Source: Nematostella vectensis (Eukaryota; Cnidaria; Anthozoa; Actiniaria; Edwardsiidae). From it: a stretch of 64,000 nt of DNA. Position 1 is the first letter of the stretch, and the number at the start of each line of letters is the position of its first letter. The stretch is taken from assembly GCF_932526225.1 (NCBI RefSeq), contig NC_064041.1, positions 5,762,046 through 5,826,045 of the forward strand. The letters are read 5' to 3'. Positions 23,601-34,919 of the stretch are shown here, piece after piece. Under the pieces are notes generated by a model that worked only from the letters and a program-made list of their open reading frames with translations, was not told where the DNA came from and did not search any database. A program made the translations under genes and the position numbers.

Positions 23601-26600
23601 AGAGACATCAACAAATAAGCTGCACATAATTCTTACATGACTTAAAAGAAATTGAAAATATGTTTGGTAATATTTATCCTGAAAAAGAGATGCCTACTTA
23701 TAAAAACAGATACACAAACATTGCGTCTAGTGAGAATGCTAAATATTCATAAAAATGCTTTTTCTGCAAATCATATTTACATAAATTAAAGCAATAACCA
23801 AAAGGAATCTAACTAATTAATATTTTATGTCAAGAGAAAAATAAATCCATATTTTATGTTTTGAATACTTTTCCCCTTCATTTTAGTTTTCCTGGAACTA
23901 TCTGATATAAGAAACGAGTTCAAATCTAAAAGTCTTTATACTGACTGCACTGTACAGCATGCAGAGAAAATAATTTACTCTAAAATTACAGTATTTTTCT
24001 ATTGCACTTCTGATTGATTATATGCCTTAATACATTTGTGAGTAAATTGACATATTTCATTAGCAGGAATATTCATAAACAGAACAAAAGTAACCAGGAG
24101 GAATGTTGAATTTTTTCCTAGATCAGAATTTGAGCCAAACAAAATCTGCATTAAACAGTTTGCCCTGACTGTCTAGAGAATAAATAAAATTCAAATATTA
24201 TACTATAAGATTGGCATTCATAAGAATAACTGATATTTTCCTACACACTGTTTAAAAATACTAAAATAAATACATAAGGAAAATAAACAAGCGATTTTTA
24301 CCACATGAGATCAACACTTACTTTATGATTTCAGCCTTGGTGAGAAAAGATTGCAAAATTATCATACTGAGATCACCAATGGCATATCTTTCTCCTTGTT
24401 TCAAGAAGGTAATCTTGTAACCATAGAACCATTCGGTTATACAAAAACTGACCCCAATGTCACACAATGCACTACGTTTATCATAAAACACAGCATCACT
24501 ATACATCTCTGCTATGTAAATTGCATTCTTAAGAGATTTTGATGTACATTATTATTGACATTTTTAAGCCAGACCTTTTGGTTATTTGCGCAACATTGGA
24601 ATACCACTCTCAAAATAGTTATCATGTCATATATTGTACTCTCTATATTTGTACTATATTACTGCACCCTAACAATATTTTGTACATTTGTATACAAACT
24701 GTGTGAAACAATTTATTAGGCTACATTAAAAAAAAAAAAAAAAACAATCCAAAATATTCAACAAAGTTTCAAATCAATTTTCTTTTTTTCTACAAGCCTT
24801 AAAGAATTCCTATTGTTTCACAAGGTCAGGCTGTCTTTTTAAATAGCTATTTTAGGATTAGGTGAAAGAAGAGTTAGCAATCATAATCTAAGAAAGACAA
24901 GGTAAGCTGTTAATAATAAAAAACTTGTAAGAAATAAAGTGTGAGCAGGGGGCCATGAAGTTTAAAACATTGTAAGGCATTTTCTTTATCCAGGGCTTCT
25001 GGAATTACGCAGAAATAAACTCAATATTGCGCAGGATTCTTTGCTAAATTACGCGCTAAATTACGTGGAAAATCAAACAATATGCGCTAAATTACGCGGG
25101 ATTTTGCAATACATTTTTCTTTAAGTATCAAAATTTTGCTGGATTCTTTACTGAATCACTCGCTAATATACACGGAAAATCAACTGTTACACCCAAACTA
25201 CATTTTCAGGGCTTCTGGAATTACGCGGAAAAAAAAATCTAAATTAAGCGGGATTCTTTGCTAAATTACGCGGAAAATCAATCATTACGCGCTAAATTAC
25301 GAGGGATTTTGCAATACATTCTTCTTTAAAAATCAAAATTTTGCGGGATTCTTGACTGAATTACGTGCTAAATCAACTGTTACGCCCAAACTACATTTTG
25401 TACCGAAAGCACGAAATAACTTGAAAGGTTTATTTTTTGCGTGAAAATATCTTAGGCGAGTTTTCTTTGGTTCCTAGCCATCAGCCAATTAAAAATGGTA
25501 TTTTATTATTAGTCCTAGGCCTCCGCGGTTTAGCAAAGAACGCCTAGTCATTTTATTTGTTTTCAAAATTCAGTTCAAAATATCGCACTCTTACAAAGTA
25601 AATCTCTCTTTTTTTACGAGAAATAGAGGTAAGAACCCCAAAGAACACATCAGCTGTGCACTTAAATGTTTTGTCTTTCAAAATTTAGCCAAATTATGCG
25701 GGATTACGTGCTAATTTGTTCTGTCAATATCATTTGGTATATACTTATTATCATAAAGGACAAGATAATGTTTAAACTAGTAGGTGAGTTTGAAAAGCAA
25801 AACTTTAATTTGAGAGAACTACATTTTAGGCTAGGTGGCCTAACCTGAAAGAAAAATTAAATTCCTGCATAAAAAAAGGTTTGCTGACCTGTCCCTTATT
25901 AGATCTCAATGTCATAACTGCATTAACCATTTATAAGAAAATGATAAGGCAGGGAAGGGGAAAAGCTTAAACATGAAAAATATTAACTGCTTAAATAAGC
26001 TACCCTTCCCATTGTCTAAAATAGTCTGACCCAATGTTACATACTGTTTATGGAAAAATAAAGATGGTAGTACCATTATAAGTACATTTTACCTTTGAGG
26101 TTTGGTAATGGCTGTTCTTGATCTTGTGTGAGTCCATCAACTTGTTCTTCTTCACCATTAATCTTCTCCGTAGCAATGAGAGTACCAGATGACTTTTTGT
26201 CACTCACTCCAGCTTCCACTTCGCCCAAATTCAAGTCCTCTCCCACACCCTTATCACCATCGTGCACACCTTTTTCTTCTCCCTGGAGCAAAGCGCTCCT
26301 TTCATCTTGGTCATCAATTGATGCATCAACAGTTTTTACTTTATCAACGGCATCATCTCCACTAGTCAACAGTTCATCACCAGTATCATTAACATCCTCA
26401 GAGACATCTGGTTGGCTTTCACTCATATCTTCCTGTTTGTCATCATTTTGTTGCTCCACTGCTGTGTCATCAGGGAAGGTTTTAGCCTCCTCATCAATTT
26501 GCATTTGTGTTTTATTTGCTGATGCCTCATCCCTACAATCAAAGAACTCATTATCCTCACTTCCTGCATCAACCTCAGTACTCTCTTTTCCAGAATCTGG

Positions 26601-29600
26601 TTTGACTGCCTTGCCCTCTTCACCAGTTTCTCTATCATCACTGTCTTCTTCCTTAGCATTTTCCTGGTTTACAACATTAGTTACATCAATATCAATATTT
26701 TCAGAAAACTCTTCTTGCTCAAGACTAGTTTCATTTTCATTCTTAGTTATGGCTTCAGATTTTTCCTCCTCAACTGCTTCAATTGACACATCCCCTGATA
26801 CTTGTTCTTTTTGTGGCTGGTCATCCATTTGATCCCCATTGACTGGCTTTTCACCATCTCCAGGTGATTCATCAACACTTGTTGTCTCCTTTTTCTCGCA
26901 AACTTCATTAACATACCCCTGATCAGTTAACTGTTCATCAGGTTGACAAATCTCTTCACCCTCTCTCTCCTCAGCAGCAGTCGCCATGGCAACACTTTCC
27001 TGAGAGGGGGTCTCAGGGGACTCTGGGGCATCCACAGGTATCCTGACTGTCAGGTCCTCCCTTGACTGGTCTAAGGATTCTCTGGTTTCAGACAAAAGTT
27101 CTGATGTTTCCTGCTCTACCTCCCCCTCTTCCTTCTCGTCATATGATGCACCTTTTTTAGCCTCCTCACCCTCACTTGCTGGTCTTTGTAGCTCATCTGC
27201 TAGATTGTTATTTTCTTGCTGATCTGAAGCTTAAAAAGCAAACTGTTTAGTCAAACAATCATACACACTGCTATTCAGATGATAGCATAGGGATAGCTTA
27301 TCAATACAATGGCATTTATTAGGATGGTTTAATTATCTAACCTGCGTTTCTGACAAATGACCCTCAGTTCTGAGACTGAAATTTTACTGCACTTTTTGAA
27401 AAACAATATTGTTTGAAATAATTTCTGATCTATTACAGGAGGGTACAATTAAATTTGTAAATTTAGGGAAAGTTTATTTATTATCCGGAGGGGGGGGGGT
27501 GGGGGGGGTATGAGGGTTTTGATAAAAGTAAGGGATAAAATTAGTTGACCCCCTACAGGAGGGACAAAATTTTCCATGCCCACCCCCCCCCCCCCCCACC
27601 CGAAAACCGAAGAAACAAGAAACAAAGGAAGGAACGGCAATGACAATGTCAAAAACGTGAGCAAGAGATTAGCTGTGAGCTGGACAGAAAGTGGAGGGGA
27701 AGGGATTGGCTGAAAACATCAATTTAGAAAAAGTAGCTAATAAGATGCGACTAACTCCACCTGATAATGGTTGATGCTATAAATGATGTAAAAGAAGCAA
27801 AAAAGCTTTTCTATCTTCTTGCAAGAAAAGCGCAGCATGAGAAAAGAGAAAAGAAAGAGTGCGAGGAAGACAGGGAATCAGATATAAGGGAGGATTTTGA
27901 TGATGCAGAATGAGCGCTTATAGCATTAAAACGTTTTGTTTATATTTTAGAACATAAGCATTTTATAATATAATATAGCAGAAACCATAAAAAGATGTAT
28001 TTAAGGTTTATCCAGTTTTGCATTGCATAGATAAAACATGGCTTAATACGTATCCTGGACTCCTGGATTGTGCATGCCAAAAAACTGCCCCCAAACCGAG
28101 ACAAGTTTTAACTTTAAAATCCAAGAAGTATGATTTAACACTTCGTCAAATTATATAGTAGAGACAACACCCAAAGAAATCAGTGACCCCCCCTTTTAAA
28201 ATCAAAACAATTTCCTTTATTCATTTATGTTCAATAACCCTCACTTAAACCCTATAACATCTTGCAGCGCAATTGCTCACAAAGGAAAAGCTTTGTCATA
28301 TACTAAGAGTAAATGAGGATATCAAAACAAGAGAGACTACTAGCTTTCACAGAGCTTATAAGAATTGGCAAAGTCTTACCGCAAATTCTAATTTGTAACA
28401 AAGAAAATTCTGCTTTTGCAGAGTTTTCTAGTGGTATGAAGAACTGAGTATGTTTCTCAAATAGAATAAAATTACTTAATAAAACACAATATTTTTTTCA
28501 TAAAACTACATATATCATTTTTCAAACTATTAAAACATAGTTCTATGGTCTCTGAGCAAAATTATGAAAAATTTTTTTTGAATGACATACGTAACCGTGT
28601 TACCATGCCAACGGTGCCCAATTTAGAAATAAAAGCACATGGGTAATTAGTTAAGGCACAGCTCTCTAGGTTTTCCAAACTTAAATTAGATGTCACGTAG
28701 TGAATACGAATTAATTAATTCTTTTAACAATTGATTAATCACGTCATATCTCATAGAAATAGTTATAATTGCATTTGTTTAACGTGTGATTTAGAAACAA
28801 TTAAGGAGGACATTTAATCCCACGAGAATAATCCAAGACACGCAACTGACAAGATATAGGACAGCAAAGTTGATTAACAACAAATAAACAACCACACAGT
28901 GCGTTAATGCATATATGATAACGACAAGTCGGAAACTGATATCTTTATGACCGGGATGTGCCAAGGGTAATATTGGCATATTGCAAAGTTTGATGATAAG
29001 GTGCATTTACCTTCATCGCGGATAACTGCATCGGGGATAAACAAAGGTACGAGTTCTTCGTCGCAAGCGCCAAAAGCTCCAACGAAATCCCCGTGTTTAC
29101 TGAATATTATGGCTCCGATAGGTTGTTGATCGACTGGGAAATTTCTTGTGTCTAGTGTAATGTTTGGTCCGACGAAGTCTTTCAAGATAAATTCCCTCGT
29201 TTCTGATGAGTTTAGAGCGAATTGGTAGGTGCGAGTTTCAAAGTCTTGTTCACCGTTTCCAGTGTCTCGAATAACATTACAGAAAAAACCATCAGTAAAT
29301 TCACTGATAAAATCCGTTTGCGCGAATTTATGGCAATTAATAGGTCTGGTAGTTTGTAAGCTGCTCTTTTTCACTATTCGTTTCAGGAATCCACGTTTGT
29401 CAAGAGGTTCAACAGAGATTAAACTCAGTCCGTACGAAGCCTCCTTTCCAACTTCTCGACTCGCGAGAACACGACAACATTCTGCCGCCGACTTCAAATC
29501 GAACACTTCTAAGCCCTTCTTCTCCCGTGATAAGAACTCCGCTACATAGTTCCCCTCTGAACCTAGAAGCTCAGGGCTTATAACGTCCGTCGTCGTTACC

Positions 29601-29740
29601 AAAATAATCGGACATTTCCAGCCTAGTGATTCTGCTAGAATATCAGACTTCACAACACATCCAGATCCAAGAGTAAGAAAACCCCGACCATTTGGAAGCT
29701 TCTCACGAATTCTGCAGACGGCCTGTTCGACTCTGTTCAT
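17624..29740 (-). CDS. Pseudo-protease/triple-death-domain protein (innate immunity or apoptosis scaffold)
   Basis: Seven exons read from the minus strand: 29740-29011, 27223-26093, 23171-23049, 21900-21601, 21328-21017, 19166-18876 and 17727-17624. Every junction is phase 1 with GT-AG ends, giving one frame of about 996 residues. Residues 1-243 resemble a trypsin-like peptidase fold (GSGCVV, then CPIILVTTTDVI, later IGAIIFSKHGDFVGAFGA), but the expected histidine, aspartate and serine are not there. Residues about 244-620 are an acidic, probably disordered linker. Three death domains follow at about 662-761, 762-865 and 866-962, each with W-x-x-LA (CWRDLA, NWKSLA, GWRELA) and an R/H-x-DV-x-x-L last helix. 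The end is an acidic tail. Known: death domains form signalling assemblies. Inferred: a scaffold. Exons within long introns may have been missed. Confidence 0.78.
17860..18480. repeat. 22-bp minisatellite in the last intron of the death-domain gene
   Basis: Alternating CGAGCACCACATGAAAAATA and CGAGCACCACACGATAAATA units, about 28 in all, with decaying copies to about 18850. Minus-strand frames through it are repeat artefacts. Confidence 0.93.
19346..19612. mobile_element. MITE with CACGTGA-containing terminal inverted repeats, copy 1
   Basis: The ends ACTTGCGCTAAGAGATCACG and CGTGACCTCTTAGCGCAAGT are inverse complements, flanked by TA. The family recurs at 62168-62397 and as a fragment at 44508-44569. 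Confidence 0.8.
19722..20007. mobile_element. About 285-bp element with TCATATCAA inverted ends, copy 1
   Basis: Begins TCATATCAATATTTGGGTGA and ends TATGTTTGATATG. An inverted copy of similar length is at 50082-50367. The two share an open stretch (LTGISIFHH, LNMGI). Confidence 0.7.
22603..22960 (+). mobile_element. tRNA-derived SINE with (ATC)n tail
   Basis: The head resembles a tRNA: GGTGGCCCAGTGTGTTAGCG, then a perfect B box GGTTCGATTCC. The body has a hairpin (AGCCTGCATAGCGGCTC against GAGCCGCTACACAGGCT) and the 3' end reads TATAAGCGCTATATTTATCA followed by CAT/ATC repeats. It sits in an intron of the death-domain gene, opposite in orientation. Confidence 0.65.
23346..23526. repeat. Imperfect tandem duplication, about 105-bp period
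   Basis: TTTTCATATAAATAATTTAA and its surroundings at about 23365 recur at about 23455 as TTTTCATATAGATAATTCAA, each followed by a related CCAATATTTAAT block. Confidence 0.7.
23527..24990. other. AT-rich intronic stretch, no gene seen
   Basis: Inside the death-domain gene between its second and third exons. Short open frames near 24318-24542 look random. Confidence 0.4.
24991..25400. repeat. Two tandem copies, 217-bp period, of an AATTACGCG-rich block
   Basis: CAGGGCTTCTGGAATTACGC starts at 24991 and again at 25208. Inside each copy, AAATTACGCG-type motifs recur several times. Confidence 0.8.
27224..29010. other. First intron of the death-domain gene
   Basis: Contains a poly-G stretch (27488-27508), a poly-C stretch (about 27583-27598) and a 48-codon plus-strand frame at 27767-27913. 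Otherwise AT-rich with no coding signal. Confidence 0.5.
27767..27913 (+). other. Small charged open frame (48 codons) inside intron 1 of the death-domain gene
   Basis: Starts ATGGTTGATGCT and encodes a helix-prone, lysine/glutamate-rich peptide (MVDAINDVKEAKKLFYLLAR...) ending in EDFDDAE and TGA. It runs opposite to the host gene. No splice signals or family recognised. It could be a transposon-protein fragment or chance. Confidence 0.2.
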
Positions 29741-30300
29741 TGTAGATGACGGATAATAGGCTAGAAATCCATGTATAAAAGTATTAGATCACTGTGCAGG
29801 TTTTTGCGAGTGTTGTTCTGTTCTGTGGTTTTTGCTCGTCAGGTCTCAAGCAGCCATCTATCATTGCGTGACATATAACCCCGCCTAGCTAGGCCCGGGC
29901 TTGCGCGGCCACACGCACGCTATAGCCCATCCATCCACAATCACGCACGCAATATTTCCACAGGACGTTTTATCGTATTTGGCTACAAAAAGTTTTGACT
30001 TTTAGGTTTATGACATACCAGAGTGATATAGAATGTCCTTTTTTAATCTAATTATTCTACAGATAATAGCACGTCTATTGCGAACCGGAAGTGGTCCCAG
30101 GGTACCAGCCTTGAGAACAAAATGTTTATTATTTTCCTTTCTGTGCATTTCTCTCTTTTTTCCCCTCCCAATAAAACCATATACTTAAGTTAGCTAGCTT
30201 TACTCGAGTTAAATGGCGTTTATTATTAACTATAACAATAATACAACAAACCCATCTACAATGGGGTTCTAATTTCAGTCATACAGTATGAAGCCAATGC
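29741..30300. promoter_or_regulatory. Upstream region of the death-domain gene
   Basis: Relatively GC- and CpG-rich between about 29880 and 29950 (CTAGGCCCGGGCTTGCGCGG), 140 bases or more before the start codon. A promoter is expected here, but no core element could be assigned. Confidence 0.3.
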
Positions 30301-30344
30301 GCAAGATGCGACTTGCTTACCAGTGTTGATTCAGCAAAGAAGAC

Positions 30345-30655
30345 AATAGACCTTTTCGCGGATACTTGGGAGGCCTGTGGTGTTACACCAAAGTGAGGCT
30401 CAAACGGGCATGTCAAGCCACAACAAACAACTCCTGAACACTGAAGACAAAAGCATTTTGGGCAAATGTTTTGGCTGATTGTCTGATTGTTTTTTTGTAT
30501 TTTAAAACGACCCGACGCACACGCCGCTGCATCTCTGTACAGGACCCGAAATGATCCCAGGACCCGAAACGATCCCAGGACCCGAAATGATCCCCAAAAG
30601 TACCCCAACTGATCCTCGGACCCGAAACGATACCGAGGAGTCCCCGAAATCAACC
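30345..30655 (-). repeat. Dispersed repeat with internal CGGGTCCTGGGATC units, copy 1
   Basis: On this strand it holds tandem GGACCCGAAA(C/T)GATCCCA units and, further left, a block (GGAGGCCTGTGGTGTTACAC) that matches in reverse the flank of copy 2 at 31681-31890. A short related fragment is at 42180-42245. Confidence 0.7.
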
Positions 30656-30729
30656 CAAAGGAATTGCGGTAATGAAAAAGGGAAAGCAGAAGAAATACTT
30701 GCAATTCTTGAAGCATAATTAAGGGTTAA

Positions 30730-31500
30730 CAGCGACTCGATTTCTAAACAACGTGACTTAAAAATATTAAATTTCAACACAATACTTCTATTTATTACAT
30801 TGCCCGGCGTTAAACCTATAAACAGAGTCTAAAACAAATACACAACTTTTAATTGCTACTGAAAGAAATACAGCATGTATAAACATAGCACAGCTTTGCT
30901 CAGAACATTCAAACTTTTGACCTTCCATCACACTCTAAACATTTTGCGGTTCCGACACATGACTCTGACTATAAATCTCATTTCCGGTAAACATCACCCC
31001 TAAAAATTAATATTCATTCGACAACATAAACATGTATTTCACCACGAAATCCTTGTTCACACGAGCGAATATTTACCGACACATTTTAGGCAGCCGGTTT
31101 GGCCGAGAAGATGGAATGACAAAAGCACACTGAGTAATGCACTCGAACAACCCTTCTACTACCGATGCAAAATATTAAGAGGATGTGGCTTTTGTTGAAA
31201 GCAATATTATGTGAGTTTTGAACTTCCTCATGTAGTCGTGCGTACACCCCGGCATGATCTCATGATATGATAGGTCTTTCATTCACCGAAGACAAACATG
31301 CCCAAAAAAAAACTTTAAAACATTTCGCTTCCTATAAAAAGCAGCATGTCCTATCTGTAAAGACTTTCTTTTATGGCTTGTTATGTAAAAATGATTTATC
31401 CACGCCGGGTTCTTCAAATTACTATCACAAAGAATTGTTAGTTGACCCCAATTTCTGACTCAACCACTGTATTCCCCCGCAGTCGTATATTAAAATCTTT
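30730..31500. other. Intergenic, no gene seen
   Basis: AT-rich with no coding or RNA signal recognised. Confidence 0.4.
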
Positions 31501-31525
31501 TAAGAGGAAATTTAAGAGGAATTTT

Positions 31526-31593
31526 AAGGGAATTTACATTAACTAAAACTATAGTATTAAAATACTATAGTTTTAGTTAATGTAAATTCCCTT
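31526..31593. repeat. Perfect palindrome, 33-bp arms, 2-base spacer
   Basis: 31526-31558 (AAGGGAATTTACATTAACTA and onward) is exactly repeated in inverse complement at 31561-31593. Probably a minimal foldback element. Confidence 0.95.
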
Positions 31594-31680
31594 TTAATAA
31601 CACAAACAAAGCTAAATGTTTCATATGTTTTTAAAACTGAATGCCAATCCTTACACATTCCTTTAGTTGTCCATTACTGT

Positions 31681-31890
31681 AATTCCTTGGGGTTCATTTC
31701 GGGGACTTTTGGGGATCGTTTCGGGTCCCGGGATCAGTTGGGGAACTTTTGGGGATCGTTTCGGGTCCTGGGATCGTTTCGGGTCCTGGGATCATTTCGG
31801 GTCCTGTACATCTCCGCCAAAACATGCCCGTTTGAGCCTCTCTTTGGTGTAAGACCACAGGCCTCCCAAGTAACCGCGATAAGGTCTATT
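31681..31890 (+). repeat. Dispersed repeat with CGGGTCCTGGGATC units, copy 2 (inverted relative to copy 1)
   Basis: TTTCGGGTCCTGGGATCGTT-type units followed by CATGCCCGTTTGAGCCTCTC and ACAGGCCTCCCAAGTAACCG, mirrored in copy 1. Confidence 0.75.
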
Positions 31891-31948
31891 AAATTTGATT
31901 TATATGACCTGAATTCTTATGTCGTTTGTTTTTAGGCTTAGAGGGAGA

Positions 31949-33134
31949 GGGGGGGGGGGGGGGGGGGGGGGGGCGTTTGTTAGAGAGGAGCATTAAATAC
32001 AAACTTGTAAGCATAGCCGATGGATTTTAAAATACAACAACAAAACAGCTACAACAATAATAATAGTAATCAATTACAATAACAACAATCTGTTAATGGT
32101 ATAATATGCTAATGGTATAGTCAGTTAACAGACCTCCTTAATTTTTAGATGTGCGAAATCTTGAACACTTCTTTAGCAGATACTTTGCTGGTGGTACTAA
32201 TTACTTTTATTTCTATAGTAGAGACCACATGCTTCTTCTGTAATCCTCGAAACCTTTTCACAACAGTCATGGTACTTGTGTCGATGTTTTAAAATACAAT
32301 CTGTGAGTTATGGACGGCATGCCAATTCAAAGACAACTGGAGCACCTTGGTTTCCTGGTGATGACATAAACATGGTAAAATGATCACAAAAGATAAGCCC
32401 CTCGAGAAGGGAGGGGGGGGGGGGGTGACTGTCCAGAAAAGTAGACGGGGATGATCCTCCTATCTTTTAGGGTATAAACTTTTGACCAACTACTATCCCT
32501 TGTTGAAGGATTTTTCCTATTCTGTTATCTCTTAGGGTATAAAATTCAACCAACTGTTATTCCTAAGGGGGGGGAGGGGGGTTAACGTTTTTTTTCCAAT
32601 TCTGCTGTCCTTTCGGGTTAAAAATTTATTCAAACACACCCAATATCCCTTAGGGGTAAAAATTTCTGTTGACTCCAACCAAAGTTCCTTTCCTTAGGAT
32701 TAAAATTGATTTTGCCAACGATCACCCCAATCTGTTTTTATCGGAGTCCAACCCCCCTCAAGGAGATAAGCATTACCATAATGGATTGAATAAAATTCAA
32801 TTTTTGGGGGAATCAGAGATGCATATACATGGGAGAAACTTATTTCAAAATTTTTGACCATTTTTACAACATGTTTAAAATCTCATAACTAACAATAAGC
32901 TTAAGGATAAAATGTTGTGAAGGGTGGAACTGGTAGTTTTTCCCTGCTTACATCCCCCTCTTCATAAAAGTGCAACATGTTTAGGCAAGGCACCCTGGGG
33001 AGGCATTAACTCATTTTTTTCCCTTTTAGGTAAAGGGGAGGAGGTGTTAATTATTACAGTATTAATAACCAACCATTACCAAATAGCTCAGGTTGATAAG
33101 GAATTAGTATTTTTTTTTTTTGGGGGGGGGGGGG
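31949..33134. repeat. Region of long poly-G runs, no gene seen
   Basis: G runs at 31949-31973 (25 G), about 32410-32426, about 32571-32580 and about 33121-33134. Low-complexity intergenic DNA. Confidence 0.8.
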
Positions 33135-33202
33135 TATGGGGTTTATGGCTTCCCTCATATTGAACCAGATTGCAACTCCTTCTTACCCTAACCCTAAGGC
33201 CA

Positions 33203-34564
33203 TCAAAAAGAAGGACTGTAATATATGTATCCTAAATAGCACATACCATCTTGTCTATTAGGCTGATATGTAGTCTTACTCAGTAGCTTGCATAATGCTT
33301 CGTTACACACTTCTTGGAGATCATTGTGTGTGGAGTAGAAAACAATAGGGCCAAGTAGTGGTGGGATGAACAGCATGGCATGTGTGATGATGTAAGCCTC
33401 TGGAGCTATGTGGTAACCCTCAGACCATTTGTTTAGTACCAACATGATCTATAACAGAACATGATAATTCAAACTACCTAGCCATAAAAATGAATACCAG
33501 TGAGAAATGCAAGATGGGAGGCCTTTTCTTATCTTTTGAGAACACTGGTAGAAAAATAAGAATAAAAGCAGTGTGGAAATATCCTTTCCATTCTACTTTT
33601 CCCCTACTCTTAGAGCTACTATCTCCTTATACTGCACCTAGTTACACAGGCTTATAATATGAAATGAAGGTAAAATGTCAATCCTGTGGCAGACACAAAA
33701 GAGCAGTCATAGGCGAGTAAGTGTGTGCGTGTGTTGGTTGTCAAGGGGGGGGGGGGGGGGTGGGTACACAAGTTAACCTTATTAGGACATGCATAAGAAC
33801 ATGAAAAGGTTCCAACTTACCGTTAGAGGGCCCCATGTGAAATACAGTATGCCTTTTGCAATAATAAAACAAGACCCGGAGGGAAAACCAAGACAAACAC
33901 AGCATCCGTTGTATACACGACCTATCTGATTTTGGTGTTCTTTTATCTTGACAAACTCAAATAATATTCGCCCATAGATCCCAAAAGTCACCAGCAAACA
34001 AATTACACCAACTATTGTAATTGGCATAAACTTCCAAGAAGATGTAAAGTCTGGAACACAATAAAATGTCACATTTCCAAAGCCATGAATATACTTATAT
34101 GATTTTGGTTCGACGGTTGCAGAAATTGTCGTTGAAGCAGCTGCAATGAGGAATGAAACACATATGCAAAATTTCGGAATTTTACTGTGCTTTTTCCGTG
34201 AATATATTAAATATTGAAAAGGAAATACGATGGAAAATAGGTGATGTACGTGTTGCAGAGCCACTAATACAGCGGAGTATGTGAAATAAAACGCCTCCAG
34301 GCTCCCAATAACAACACAGAGGCTTCCAGGAATATCCATGCCTCTCTCAGCCATATCGTACATGTAAAATAGCGGCGGGAATACGAGGAGATTTCCCAGC
34401 AAATTGCCAATTGTAAGACCCAAGAATAAAACATCATTGTGTCGGGTCCTGTCTTGAAATCTCCCTTCTTCGCGGCGCTTTAGCTGTAAGATTGATACAG
34501 AGATCCCTAAGTTTCCCGCTAACGTGAAAACAAAGACAAAACAAGCTAGTACAAGTTGGCTCAT
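33203..34564 (-). CDS. Rhodopsin-like (class A) G-protein-coupled receptor, orphan
   Basis: Two exons, 34564-33821 and 33448-33203, joined at a phase-0 intron with GTAAGT donor and TTATAG acceptor; 329 residues. Seven hydrophobic segments can be followed. TM1 starts LVLACFVFVFTLAGNLG, TM3 begins after a conserved cysteine (CVVIGSLEAFYF), the second outer loop has a cysteine (FYCVPDF), TM6 holds TWGP in the place of CWxP, and TM7 ends GPIVFY in the place of NPxxY. The DRY site appears to be HHL. There is no lysine at the opsin retinal position, so it is not an opsin. The ligand is unknown. A possible donor (GATGGTATGT) near the end of exon 2 means the last about 14 residues could be wrong. Confidence 0.75.
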
Positions 34565-34802
34565 TCTGTCTCGAGGAACATTTGGACGAAGGATACGGTG
34601 TCAAGTCGGGTTCATGACGGTGACTGGGTACGTCGTCGTCTGCGGATACGGTATTAGGAGGATGGCAGGATGATTGTTAGATGTCTGCTTCCCTTGTGAA
34701 TTTGTACAGGAAAATTTTCGGTTTTTTTTTAATCTTGGGGAGGGGTGAGTAAGTGAAATGTAAATGTGGGATGGTCTTGAGACGACCGTACACATCCGGG
34801 CA

Positions 34803-34899
34803 ATCGGTAAACATCGGTACCGATTTTTGGCAATCGATCAATCGATAAAAATCGATTATAGCTGATTGATTTGTATCGATTGATGAATTGATAAATCGT
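34803..34899. promoter_or_regulatory. ATCGAT-rich cluster upstream of the GPCR gene
   Basis: Four ATCGAT hexamers and several ATCGGT/TTGAT near-matches within about 100 bases, 240-335 bases before the GPCR start codon. It could be an activator-site cluster or an AT-rich relic. Confidence 0.3.
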
Positions 34900-34919
34900 T
34901 TAGCTGTTTCTGATGCTTA

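Noticed and set aside
26128-26832. Plus-strand 234-codon serine-rich frame
   Set aside because: The antisense shadow of the acidic linker exon of the death-domain gene.
33184-33199. Telomere-like repeat (ACCCTAACCCTAA)
   Set aside because: Only about two units, too short to mean anything.
33203-34564. Calling the intact GPCR an opsin
   Set aside because: No lysine at the retinal-binding position in TM7.
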